Shown here: positions 1 through 8,007 of the stretch, piece after piece
How positions within the stretch are numbered: the first letter of the stretch is position 1
Layout of the letters: each line of letters begins with the position of its first letter
From: Schaalia dentiphila ATCC 17982
GTDB taxonomy: Bacteria > Actinomycetota > Actinomycetes > Actinomycetales > Actinomycetaceae
Reading direction: 5' to 3'
DNA length: 64,000 nt
Assembly: GCF_000154225.1 (NCBI RefSeq)
Contig: NZ_DS264586.1
Location: 402,527-466,526, forward strand
The notes under the pieces: model-generated
What the model saw: only the letters and a program-made list of their open reading frames with translations
Database searches by the model: none
Told to the model about the DNA's origin: nothing
Program-made: the position numbers and the translations under genes

Positions 1-1135
1 CGACCAGGATGGACCAGCGCGCGCCGAACGTCGTGCCCACCCATCCGATGAGCGGCGACCCGATCGGCGTCGCTCCGAGGAACACGAGGGAGTACAGGGC
101 CATGACGCGCCCGCGCTTGTCGGGATCGGTGCGCGTCTGCACGAGGGCGCTCGCGCTCGTGTTCATCGTGAGCATGCCGAAACCCGTCGGGATCGACAGG
201 AGCGCGAACCACCAGTAGGAGGGCGACAGGGCCAGGAGAATCTCGGCGGTCCCGTAGAAGGCGGCGCCGATAAGGATGATGCGCAGGCGGGGAGCGCGGC
301 GCGCGGCGCCCGTGGAGCCGAGGATCGACCCCACCGCCATGAACGTTGAGAGGATGCCAAAAGAGCCGGCGGCCTTTCCGAACACCGTCGTCGCCATGAG
401 GGCGCTCGTCATCTGGAAGTTCATACCCAGCGCGCTCACAACGAAGATCAGCGCGAGGATGATGCGAATGTCGGTGCGGCTGTGCACGTACGCGACGGAC
501 TCGCGCAGCTGCCCCGGGGCGCGCGGCACGAGGGTGCGCGGATAGAGCTGGTCTCCGCGCATGAGGGCTAGCGCGATGACGGGGGCCATGAACATGACAG
601 CATCGATCAGAAAGACCGGACCAATACCCCACCAGTCGATGAAGAAGCCCGCAGAGGCCGGGCCAATCAGGCGGGCGGTATGGAAGGCGGTAGCGTTCAG
701 GGCAACGGCGTTCGCCATCTTCTCGTGGGGCACGAGCTCGCCCACGAAGGCCTGACGCGCCGGGGTATCGACGGCGGAGATCGTCCCCGAGATGAACGCG
801 AGGACGTACTGGTGCCAGAGCTCACCCGTCCCCGTCAGGACGACGATACCGATGATGAGGGACACGAGGCCGACGCCGACCTGCGTGCACTGCAGGAGGC
901 GGCGCCCCGGGATGCGATCCGCGAGGACCCCCGCCCACGCGGAGAACAGGATGATGGGGAGGAACTGAAGCGCCGTCACGAGGCCAACCTGCGACGCGTC
1001 ATGATCGGTGAGGACCGTCAGGACGTACCAATCCTGGGCGACGCGCTGGAGCCACACGCCCGTCGACGCAATGAGGGAGGCGACGAACCAGTACCGGTAG
1101 TTCACGTAGCGCATGGATGCAAACGTTGCCGACAT
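1..1135 (-). CDS. MFS transporter, MFS_3/EntS-type exporter (3' end cut by window)
   Basis: Polytopic membrane protein, probably a proton-driven efflux carrier of the major facilitator superfamily. About 378 residues are visible; the last part of the roughly 400-residue family length lies beyond the left edge. The N-terminal segment containing WLQRVAQDW, followed by repeated hydrophobic helices and the loop GVLADR between helices 2 and 3, is characteristic of the MFS_3 group (EntS-like exporters and many actinobacterial relatives). The ATG at 1133-1135 follows a purine-rich GGGAGGAA ribosome site, which fixes the start. No neighbour points to a substrate. Family is confident; substrate and direction are inferred from the family only. 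Confidence 0.85.
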   Translation of the reverse strand, partial: MSATFASMRYVNYRYWFVASLIASTGVWLQRVAQDWYVLTVLTDHDASQVGLVTALQFLPIILFSAWAGVLADRIPGRRLLQCTQVGVGLVSLIIGIVVLTGTGELWHQYVLAFISGTISAVDTPARQAFVGELVPHEKMANAVALNATAFHTARLIGPASAGFFIDWWGIGPVFLIDAVMFMAPVIALALMRGDQLYPRTLVPRAPGQLRESVAYVHSRTDIRIILALIFVVSALGMNFQMTSALMATTVFGKAAGSFGILSTFMAVGSILGSTGAARRAPRLRIILIGAAFYGTAEILLALSPSYWWFALLSIPTGFGMLTMNTSASALVQTRTDPDKRGRVMALYSLVFLGATPIGSPLIGWVGTTFGARWSILV

Positions 1136-1166
1136 GCCGTTCCTCCCTCTCTCACTTCGCGCACTG

Positions 1167-1179
1167 GACGAGGCAGGGG
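1167..1179 (+). repeat. Dispersed 13-mer, A variant (GACGAGGCAGGGG)
   Basis: Copy of the window-wide word GACGAGGC(C/A)GGGG, lying between the divergently read ends of the MFS exporter and the NCS2 permease. No inverted partner is adjacent. Confidence 0.6.
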
Positions 1180-1225
1180 CTGGCGGCGCTGACCGGCCCC
1201 ATCGGTGCACCTTCCCAGGATACGA

Positions 1226-1258
1226 CCGCCCCGCCGGAGGAAGGCTCCGGCGGGGCGG
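1226..1258 (-). terminator. Hairpin terminator after NCS2 permease
   Basis: A 13-bp perfect GC stem with a 7-nt loop lies 22 nt past the permease stop codon. There is no clear U-tract, as is common in actinobacteria. Confidence 0.7.
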
Positions 1259-1280
1259 GAAGGGCGTGAAGCGTGACGAA

Positions 1281-2732
1281 TCAGCCGACGCCGAGGAGGC
1301 GCTGAATCGGGCCCATCAGGAAGTAGATGATGAAGAGACCGGCGACCAGCCACATGAGCGGGTGCACCTTGGCGGGCTTGCCCTTGACGAGCTGGATGAC
1401 CGCATAGGTCACGAAGCCCACGCCGATGCCGACGGACACGGAGTAACCGAAGGGCATGAAGGCGATCGTCATGAAGGCGGGGATCGCAACCTCCGGCGAA
1501 TCCCAGTCGATGCCGGTCACCTGGGTCATCATGAGGAAGCCGACGAACACGAGGGCCGTGGAAGCGGCCTCGGTCGGAACCAGCTCAACGAGGGGTGCCA
1601 GGAAGGTCGACAGCAGGAACAGGATGCCGGTGACTACGGAGGCCAGGCCGGTACGAGCACCCTCGGCAACACCCGAGGCGGACTCGACGTAAGAGGTGTT
1701 CGAGGAGACGCCGCCGACGCCGCCCGCCACCGCGGCCAGGGAGTCGACGATCAGGATCTGGCGGGTCTTGGGCGGGTTGCCGTCCTTGTCCAGCAGGTTA
1801 CCCTCGGCGCCGACGGCCACCATGGTGCCCATCGTGTCGAAGAAGTCCGCGAGCATGAGCGAGAAGACCAGCAGGATCACGGAGACGACGCCGAGCTTGC
1901 CGAAGCCGCCGAAGAGATCCACCTTGCCGAGCGTGTCGAACACGGGAACCGCGATCGGGGAGCCCTTGAGCTCGGGGACGGTCTGGCCCCAGCCGGTCGG
2001 GTTGGTGTCGGAGATGCGGTCGATGTGGGTGAAGGCCTGAACGATGACTGCGAGGATCGTGGAGGCAATGATCGAGATCAGCACCGCGCCCTTCACCTTG
2101 CGCACGTAGAGGATCATCATGAGGAACAGGCCGAACACGAAGACGAAGGCCGGCCAGCCGTCGAGCGAGCCCGAGATGCCGAACTGGACGGGGGTCGCGC
2201 CGGTGCGCACGATGCCCGCGTTCACGAGGCCGATGAGGGCCACGAAGAGGCCCAGACCCACCGTGATGGCGGTCTTGAGGGCGGCGGGAACCGCACGGAA
2301 AACGGCCTCGCGGAAGCCCGTGAGGACGAGCAGGAAGATGAGGATACCTTCCCAGGCGATGATGCCCATGGCCTCGCCATAGCTGAGGCCGGCACCGAGG
2401 ACCAGGGTGAAGGCGACGACCGCGTTGAGGCCGAGGCCTGCGGCGAGCGCCAGGGGGTAGTTCGCGACAACGCCCATGAGGATCGTCATGATGCCCGCGA
2501 CGAGCGCGGTGCCGGCTGCGATGCCCTGGGTCGTGATGGAGCCGTCTTCGGGCACGGCATTGCCCAGGATCGCCGGGTTGACGACCAGGATGTATGCCAT
2601 CGCGAAGAAGGTGACAATTCCACCGCGGATTTCGTGACTAATAGTCGAGCCGCGCTTGGAAATCTGGAAGAACGAATCAAGTGACTGTGCGAAGCCGCCG
2701 TGGGACGGGGCGGTCTTTTCTTGTGTGCTCAC
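1281..2732 (-). CDS. NCS2 family permease (AzgA/PbuG-type purine transporter)
   Basis: Inner-membrane nucleobase permease, about 483 residues, probably importing adenine, guanine or hypoxanthine by proton symport. The N-terminal block ISHEIRGGIVTFFAMAYIL, the NPAILG motif after it, and the repeated helices with a GFREAVFRAVP segment match the AzgA-like branch of NCS2 (xanthine/uracil permease superfamily). The reading frame extends upstream to an ATG at 2780, but those residues look unlike a membrane-protein N terminus. I prefer the GTG at 2732, giving a protein beginning VSTQEKTAPS; neither start has a strong ribosome site. The gene is monocistronic, with hairpins on both sides. I saw no purine riboswitch upstream. 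Confidence 0.88.
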   Translation of the reverse strand: MSTQEKTAPSHGGFAQSLDSFFQISKRGSTISHEIRGGIVTFFAMAYILVVNPAILGNAVPEDGSITTQGIAAGTALVAGIMTILMGVVANYPLALAAGLGLNAVVAFTLVLGAGLSYGEAMGIIAWEGILIFLLVLTGFREAVFRAVPAALKTAITVGLGLFVALIGLVNAGIVRTGATPVQFGISGSLDGWPAFVFVFGLFLMMILYVRKVKGAVLISIIASTILAVIVQAFTHIDRISDTNPTGWGQTVPELKGSPIAVPVFDTLGKVDLFGGFGKLGVVSVILLVFSLMLADFFDTMGTMVAVGAEGNLLDKDGNPPKTRQILIVDSLAAVAGGVGGVSSNTSYVESASGVAEGARTGLASVVTGILFLLSTFLAPLVELVPTEAASTALVFVGFLMMTQVTGIDWDSPEVAIPAFMTIAFMPFGYSVSVGIGVGFVTYAVIQLVKGKPAKVHPLMWLVAGLFIIYFLMGPIQRLLGVG

Positions 2733-2796
2733 CGGATAATCGTGCCTGTTCGGCCGCCCGCATGCAAACAAACTCACCATTTGCCCACTTGCTGAG

Positions 2797-2827
2797 AAAG
2801 CACCCGGGGCTCAGTCCCGGGTGCTTT
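2797..2827 (-). terminator. Hairpin terminator after DUF3027 gene
   Basis: Stem AAAGCACCCGGG paired with CCCGGGTGCTTT and a 7-nt loop, 26 nt past the stop. The outer A/T pairs provide the U-run on the minus strand. Confidence 0.8.
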
Positions 2828-2853
2828 CTGTCAGTTTGTAGCGGAAGGAAACG

Positions 2854-3708
2854 TCAGCCTTCCTGTTCTTCACCCGTCGGGGCCTCGGCCTGGGAGGACG
2901 TCACTTCGGCGACCACGGCCTCATCCTTCTTCGCCTCGTTCGATGCGCGCGGCATCGGCTCGGCGTCGAGTGCCCCCTCGTTCACGCGCGAGGGACGCAC
3001 GGGCCATGCGGTGCCGTTCTTGGTCACGTCGGTCTCCGAGTGGGAGCCGCACGTGTGGTCCAGTGAGACCACAGCGCCGTCGTCGGTCGCCCACTCGTTT
3101 GCACACACGCCAAACATCGTGCGCATGTCGCCGCCCATCTTCACGAGGAAGCCGCACGTCGAACACGTGTTACGCGGGCGACGCCCGGACTTCGGGCCGC
3201 GCTCCGACTCGTACCAGCGCTTCGCGGCCTGGCTGTGCCCTTCCGGCGAGAGGACACGCACCCTCCCTAAGCCGAGCTCTCGCACGACCGGCAGGTCCGG
3301 GTCCACGCTCGTGTCCTCGAAGCTCTGCACAAGACGCTCATCGTCCGCCTTGTAGGGCAGGACGTCGTCGCGAGAAATATCCGAGGGACGCAGGCGATCC
3401 TCCCACGGAACCCACTCGGGGGCCAGAAGCGCGCCCTCACGGGGGGTCATACCGACTTCACACACGGTGGCGACGCGTCCGCGCGGCACGCGGGCGACGG
3501 TCACAGCCCAGCACCAGCCCACGTAACCCGCGTCGGTCGACGCGAAGTAGTGGGTAGCCAGGCGCTCCGACACCATCTCGAATCCGACGTGCTCGCCGAC
3601 GGGACGCGGGTGCGCGACGGCCTCGGCACCGGCGCGCGCGACGTCGACGGCGGCCTCGAGGACGGCGTCCTTCTTCACTGCCCGCAGGCGGGCATTAGTC
3701 TTAGGCAT
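2854..3708 (-). CDS. DUF3027 domain-containing protein
   Basis: A 284-residue protein of unknown function in a family largely confined to Actinobacteria. The middle carries a treble-clef-like cysteine set (CSTCG near residue 184, then a later Cys and His in VSLDHTCGSH), which suggests metal binding. The C-terminal 60 residues are acidic and low-complexity. The ATG at 3706-3708 sits 3 nt after the cold-shock stop codon, with GAGGAA upstream inside that gene, so the two are translationally coupled. The pairing with a CspA-type gene is recurrent in actinobacteria and hints at a nucleic-acid role, but no reaction is known. Confidence 0.85.
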   Translation of the reverse strand: MPKTNARLRAVKKDAVLEAAVDVARAGAEAVAHPRPVGEHVGFEMVSERLATHYFASTDAGYVGWCWAVTVARVPRGRVATVCEVGMTPREGALLAPEWVPWEDRLRPSDISRDDVLPYKADDERLVQSFEDTSVDPDLPVVRELGLGRVRVLSPEGHSQAAKRWYESERGPKSGRRPRNTCSTCGFLVKMGGDMRTMFGVCANEWATDDGAVVSLDHTCGSHSETDVTKNGTAWPVRPSRVNEGALDAEPMPRASNEAKKDEAVVAEVTSSQAEAPTGEEQEG

Positions 3709-4078
3709 CAAATTCCTCTGCGACGGCGCGCAGCACCTTCGCGATCTTGGTCGCGTTGTCCGGGTAGGAACCGCGGCGCAGCGCGGCGCTCGAGGAGTCG
3801 AGGAGCTTAATCAGGTCCTCGACGACGGGCACCATCGCCTGCGGCTTGCGGCGCTTGGCTCGGGCAACGGAAGCTGTCTCCTTGAGGAAACGCACGCTCA
3901 GAGCCTGCGGTCCCTTTCGTCCGTCGGCCACCGAATACTCCACGCGAGCGCCCACTCGCGGGTTGGCGTGGTCGGCCGGCAGCGCGGACGAGTGGAGGAA
4001 GACATCAGCTCCGTCATCTCCCGCAATGAAGCCAAAACCGCGATCTGCGTCGAAGAACCTCACTTTACCGGTGGGCAT
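3701..4078 (-). CDS. Cold-shock domain protein with C-terminal extension
   Basis: A 125-residue protein whose first 67 residues form a cold-shock domain. The RNP1-like motif RGFGFIAGDDG (about 13-23) and RNP2-like VFLHSSAL (about 26-33) mark the single-stranded nucleic-acid surface. It is longer than the 67-70-residue stand-alone Csp proteins; the added 58 residues are helical and basic, then acidic. It probably acts as an RNA chaperone in the cytoplasm. It leads a two-gene operon with the DUF3027 gene, whose start overlaps its end. An inverted repeat at 4108-4137 precedes it. Confidence 0.9.
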   Translation of the reverse strand: MPTGKVRFFDADRGFGFIAGDDGADVFLHSSALPADHANPRVGARVEYSVADGRKGPQALSVRFLKETASVARAKRRKPQAMVPVVEDLIKLLDSSSAALRRGSYPDNATKIAKVLRAVAEEFDA

Positions 4079-4107
4079 GGTCCCCTCCTTCTCTCAATAG
4101 TCTGAAA

Positions 4108-4137
4108 GCCCCTATGGGCTCTCCCTATCATAGGGGC
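4108..4137. promoter_or_regulatory. 9-bp inverted repeat upstream of cold-shock gene
   Basis: GCCCCTATG and CATAGGGGC are separated by 12 nt. The right arm overlaps a -10-like TATGAT read on the minus strand (4127-4132). It could be an operator or a 5' leader hairpin controlling the cold-shock gene. Confidence 0.45.
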
Positions 4138-4326
4138 CTCTTCCTCCGCGCGCGGGGAAGCGGCCGACGCCTGTAGCGAACAGCACCGCTGCCCCCCATT
4201 CCATCCGAGCTTTCACGTAGACTGACCCCACGGAAACAATCACCGATGCCGCGGAGCGTCACACGCTAGACGCACACGGCGTACATGGTGTATGTTGACC
4301 GGTTCGCCACATCGCAGGAGGCCCCC

Positions 4327-6372
4327 GTGACACGAATCCGCCGTTTCAGCCTCATCGCTGTTCTGACAGCGATACTGCTTGCGCTGGGCCTTCCCGCGCT
4401 CGCAGCGTCGCCCATGTCCATCAGCGATTCGGTCACCGATCCCGACGGCTGGCTCTCCAGCGCCGACCGCTCATCCATCGAGTCCTCGACGAGCAGGGCC
4501 GCCTCCTCGGGCAAACCCGTCAAGGTCGTCGTGGTCGCAAACTTCTCGGGCACGGACGCAGACTCCTGGTGCAAGCAGACCGTCGAGCGTTCCTCCCTGA
4601 CCAACGGCACCGTCGTCTACGTCATCGCATACTCGCAGCGCCGTGACGCGGCGTGTTCCTACAACGGCCCCTCGAGTTCCTCTCTCCAGAGCGCCGTGCG
4701 CGCATCCGAGGCCCAGTTGACGCCCAATCCTCTGACCTCTTCCGCGGTCGCCAACGGTGTCAACGCATTCGTCAATACCCTCGTGAGCGGTACGTCCAGT
4801 TCGGGTTCCAGTTCCACGGGCTCGAGTCACTCGAGCAACGCCGGCGCGACCAACGACGACACCGGATCACTTTTCGGCATGTTCGTCATGTTCCTGCTGC
4901 TCGTGGGTGGCGTCATTGCCGTCGCCATCGGAGTTGCACACTCGTCGCGTCGCAACAGGCTCGCGGCCCAGCTGGCCGCACAGGTCGATGCCGAGAGCGC
5001 GGCGCGTGCCGCTCAGGAAGCGAATCGACAACTCCTGTCCGCAGACGAGCAGGTGCGTACCGCGACGGACGAACTCAACTACGCGCGCGCGCAATTCGGC
5101 CTGAGTTCCACAGACGAATTCGCCCGAGCCATCGAAGCCGGGAAGGCGGCGGTCTCGCGTGGCTTCAGCGCCCAGGGACAGATGAACTCCGCGACCCTGC
5201 CCGCCGAACAGCTCCGCCTGGCCACCGCGATCATGCGGGATCTGGGCGCCAACATGAACCCGCTCAGCGCCATCCAGGCGTCGTTCGCAACGAAGCGCGC
5301 CGAGCAGGCCTCGCTCCCCGAGCGAATCGCCGAGGCCCGCGAGCGCCTCGCGGAGGAGCTGACGGATCTGGAGCGCGCGAAGTCAGAGCTGGCCAGCATT
5401 TCGGCGCTCTACCCTGCGCAGATGCTCGCCTCCCTTCAGGACAACCCGGAGCAGGCCTCGGCGCTCCTCACCTCGGCGCGCACCGCGCTCGACACCGCGG
5501 AAGCATCCGCGTCCACCGACCGTGCGCACGCCGCGAGCGCCCTCGACACCGCCCTGCGCGCCCTGACGATGGCCAACCATCAGACCGACGCGATCTTCTC
5601 GGCGAAGTCCGACCTGGACGCGATCCGCGATCGCCTCGTCGCGGCGATCAGCTCGATTTCCTCGGACATCACCGATGTCAACGAATTGCACACGGATCCG
5701 GCTGTGTTTAACCCGATGGTGGCCGACGCTCACGCGGCCATCGCCGAGGCCCAGGCGGCCCTGGCGAACACGGGCGATCCGCTCGCAGCCCTCGAGCACC
5801 TGCGCATGTCCGAGGCCACTCTGGACGCGGCACTCGAGCCGCTGCGCACCAAGGAGGAGGCCTACGAGAAGGCTCGTGCGGCCGCTGAGGCGCAGATTTC
5901 GCTGGCTGAATCCGCAGTCTCCCAGGCTCAGCGCTACGTGCAGGGCCGACGTGGAGCCATCGATCTGGAGCTGCGTTCGACCCTGAACAACGCTGAGAGC
6001 GCCCTGAGCACCGCCCACCGGTCACTCGAGGACGATCCCGAGGCCGCGTCAACGCACGCAATGAACGCACGCGCCCTCGCGGACAGCGTCATGGCGACCC
6101 CCATCCAGAACTTCGGCGGGTCGTGGGGGCAGCCCACCACGGGCAACGGGTCCTACACGGGCTCGTCCCTGGGCGACTTCCTCCTGTGGTCGACGCTGTT
6201 CTCGAATTCCGGTTCGCACCACCGAGACGACTTCGATCCCTTCCACAGCGGTTCCAGCTCGTCCGGATCCGGCTGGTCCTTCGCTTCCGGCGGCGGCTCC
6301 GACTGGGGCTCGAGCTCGAGCAGCTCCGACTGGGGTTCGGGCGGCTGGTCCTCCGCTTCCGGTAGCTTCTAG
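4327..6372 (+). CDS. TPM-domain envelope protein with long coiled coil
   Basis: A 681-residue exported protein. A signal peptide (about 1-29, ending LPALAA) precedes a TPM (YgcG/Psb32-type) domain around residues 35-150. A serine-rich linker and one transmembrane segment near 182-203 follow, then about 380 residues of Ala/Glu/Arg-rich coiled coil, and finally a Gly/Ser/Trp tail. Such tails are typical of the YgcG-like family. TPM proteins are linked to membrane-protein quality control, and some were reported as phosphatases; the role here is inferred. The GTG at 4327 has AGGAGG 6 nt upstream and is preferred over the in-frame ATG at 4285. A pspA homologue follows 108 nt downstream, supporting an envelope-stress module. 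Confidence 0.82.
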   Translation: MTRIRRFSLIAVLTAILLALGLPALAASPMSISDSVTDPDGWLSSADRSSIESSTSRAASSGKPVKVVVVANFSGTDADSWCKQTVERSSLTNGTVVYVIAYSQRRDAACSYNGPSSSSLQSAVRASEAQLTPNPLTSSAVANGVNAFVNTLVSGTSSSGSSSTGSSHSSNAGATNDDTGSLFGMFVMFLLLVGGVIAVAIGVAHSSRRNRLAAQLAAQVDAESAARAAQEANRQLLSADEQVRTATDELNYARAQFGLSSTDEFARAIEAGKAAVSRGFSAQGQMNSATLPAEQLRLATAIMRDLGANMNPLSAIQASFATKRAEQASLPERIAEARERLAEELTDLERAKSELASISALYPAQMLASLQDNPEQASALLTSARTALDTAEASASTDRAHAASALDTALRALTMANHQTDAIFSAKSDLDAIRDRLVAAISSISSDITDVNELHTDPAVFNPMVADAHAAIAEAQAALANTGDPLAALEHLRMSEATLDAALEPLRTKEEAYEKARAAAEAQISLAESAVSQAQRYVQGRRGAIDLELRSTLNNAESALSTAHRSLEDDPEAASTHAMNARALADSVMATPIQNFGGSWGQPTTGNGSYTGSSLGDFLLWSTLFSNSGSHHRDDFDPFHSGSSSSGSGWSFASGGGSDWGSSSSSSDWGSGGWSSASGSF

Positions 6373-6480
6373 TCCACCATCCACTTCCAAGACCTGCGAG
6401 GCTCGTTCCTCGCTCACAACCCGCGCGCACGCGCAACAACCCAAACCGCGCAGATGCGCACCATCTCAAAGGAGAACATC

Positions 6481-7206
6481 ATGGCCGAAAAGCAGACGAT
6501 CCTGGGCCGTATCGCTCAGCTCGCCAAGGCGAACATCAACGCCCTCCTCGACAAAGCCGAGGATCCGCAGAAGATGATCGACCAGCTCATCCGCGACTAC
6601 ACCAACTCGATCATCGAGGCCGAGAACGCAATCGCTCAGACCCTGGGCAACCTGCGCATGGCCGAGCGTGACTACGAGGAAGACGTCAAGGCCGCTGCTG
6701 ACTGGGGCCAGAAGGCCGCCGCCGCTTCCGCGAAGGCTGACTCCCTGCGCACCGCCGGCGACGAGACCGGAGCCGACAAGTGGGACAACCTGGCCAAGGT
6801 TGCCCTCGGCAAGCAGATCCAGTTCGAGAACGAGATCAAGACCGAGGAGCCCGCTCTCGCCACTCAGCGCGACGTCGCCGAGCGCCTCAAGAACGGCCTC
6901 GCTCAGATGAAGGACAAGCTCTCCGAGCTCAAGAGCCGCCGCGACCAGCTGATCGCCCGCGAGAAGACTGCCAAGGCTCAGGCCCAGGTGACGGAGGCCC
7001 TCGGCTCGATCAACATCCTGGACCCCACGAGCGAGCTCGGCCGCTTCGAGGACCGCGTGCGCCAGCAGGAGGCCCTCGCCCAGGGCAAGATGGAACTGGC
7101 AGCTTCCTCGCTGGACGCCCAGTTCGCTGAGCTCCAGACCGACTCCTCGCAGGTGGAGATCGAGGCTCGCCTGGCCGCCCTGAAGGGCAACAACACCCAG
7201 GCGTGA
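6481..7206 (+). CDS. PspA/IM30 family protein
   Basis: A 241-residue ESCRT-III-like membrane-remodelling protein of the phage-shock family. It is almost entirely helical. An amphipathic N terminus and the family signature around LLDKAEDPQKMIDQLIRD (residues 21-38) are followed by long coiled coils with regular Glu/Lys/Ala heptads. It should polymerise on the inner face of the membrane and help preserve it under stress. The start ATG has AAAGGAGA 4-10 nt upstream. It lies directly after the TPM-domain gene and ends at a strong hairpin; the pair is probably co-transcribed. No PspC or PspB gene is present here. Confidence 0.93.
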   Translation: MAEKQTILGRIAQLAKANINALLDKAEDPQKMIDQLIRDYTNSIIEAENAIAQTLGNLRMAERDYEEDVKAAADWGQKAAAASAKADSLRTAGDETGADKWDNLAKVALGKQIQFENEIKTEEPALATQRDVAERLKNGLAQMKDKLSELKSRRDQLIAREKTAKAQAQVTEALGSINILDPTSELGRFEDRVRQQEALAQGKMELAASSLDAQFAELQTDSSQVEIEARLAALKGNNTQA

Positions 7207-7236
7207 GCGGATGCGGCAACGCCGCTCATAGACAGG

Positions 7237-7264
7237 CCGGGCGGCCCCGCGAGGGGCCGCCCGG
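7237..7264. terminator. Terminator between convergent pspA-like and NYN genes
   Basis: A 12-bp perfect GC stem (CCGGGCGGCCCC and its complement) with a GCGA loop, 30 nt after the PspA stop. It can serve either direction. Confidence 0.8.
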
Positions 7265-7313
7265 TTCGTCATGTCGGTGGCAACGCATCCACGCGCGGAC
7301 GCGGGGCCAGGGT

Positions 7314-7886
7314 TTACAGGAAGGACATCGGATCGAAGTCGTCGATGTCGATGATGTGGAGCCTGGGCAGGCGCACCTGGAAGGCATGCACATCGTATTC
7401 GAGGTCAATGATCTCCAGGCCTCGCTCCTCCAGCTCGTGGAGCTGGGAAGAGAGGAACTCCTTGAAGCACATGACCGCGACGCGGCGGCCCTGGTCGAGG
7501 AGAGTCTCAATCTGGGGCAGGAAGTCGGCGTCGTGGCTCGCCAGGATGACATCGCCGCTGCCGAGCTGCGCGATCGCTTCCATGGTGCGCTGGAGGCCGA
7601 CGTCGACGACTTTCATGTCGGCCGGACCCGACAGGGGGATGACCGAGTAGTCCATGGCCGTGAGCGCCTGGACGAAGCCCATCGGCAGGAAGCCGGAGGA
7701 GCCGTTCAGGAAGAACAGGCCCTTGGCCTTCTGCCCCCATCGGCCATGCGCGCACTCGAGAACGCGGTCCCAGCGGGGGCGCTCCTCGGGGTTCGGGCGA
7801 CGATCAAGGACAGAAAGGCCCAGCGTGGCATCGATATTTTCGCCGTCTACAACGAGATATGTTGTTTGATTATTAGGGTTTTCCAT
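7314..7886 (-). CDS. NYN domain protein (PIN-like nuclease fold)
   Basis: A 190-residue single-domain protein of the NYN (LabA/DUF88) family, a PIN-like fold usually linked to RNA cleavage. The conserved acidic residues are visible: VVDGENID at 12-19 (Asp14, Asn17), Asp90 with Asp95, and the SHDADFLP motif at 118-125 (Asp119 and Asp121). It is likely a metal-dependent cytoplasmic RNase, but the substrate is unknown. The ATG at 7886 has no Shine-Dalgarno; TACTCT lies 6 nt upstream, so the message may be leaderless. It is transcribed alone. Confidence 0.88.
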   Translation of the reverse strand: MENPNNQTTYLVVDGENIDATLGLSVLDRRPNPEERPRWDRVLECAHGRWGQKAKGLFFLNGSSGFLPMGFVQALTAMDYSVIPLSGPADMKVVDVGLQRTMEAIAQLGSGDVILASHDADFLPQIETLLDQGRRVAVMCFKEFLSSQLHELEERGLEIIDLEYDVHAFQVRLPRLHIIDIDDFDPMSFL

Positions 7887-7952
7887 GGGAATAGAGTAAC
7901 TGACGATTGTCCATACCTATGCGGCCTTGAGTCCTATGTTTAACCAGAGAGC

Positions 7953-7986
7953 GAGGCCGGGACTGCTCAACGCAGCCCCGGCCTCG
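7953..7986 (-). terminator. glpK terminator containing the dispersed 13-mer
   Basis: Stem GAGGCCGGG...CTGC paired with GCAG...CCGGCCTC, 22 nt past the glpK stop. The right arm extends to an exact complement copy of GACGAGGCCGGGG at 7976-7988. Confidence 0.75.
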
Positions 7987-8007
7987 TCAATTTCTATGGG
8001 GCGACAA

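Noticed and set aside
1113..2684. 523-codon plus-strand open frame opposite the NCS2 permease
   Set aside because: Low-complexity Asp/Glu/His/Gly product typical of antisense frames in high-GC DNA; the minus strand encodes a clear permease.
2733..2780. Upstream ATG (2780) as start of the NCS2 permease
   Set aside because: The extra 16 residues are unlike the family N terminus and have no ribosome site; kept as an alternative only.
2733..2796. Purine riboswitch upstream of the NCS2 permease
   Set aside because: The leader is too short and lacks the conserved junction sequences.
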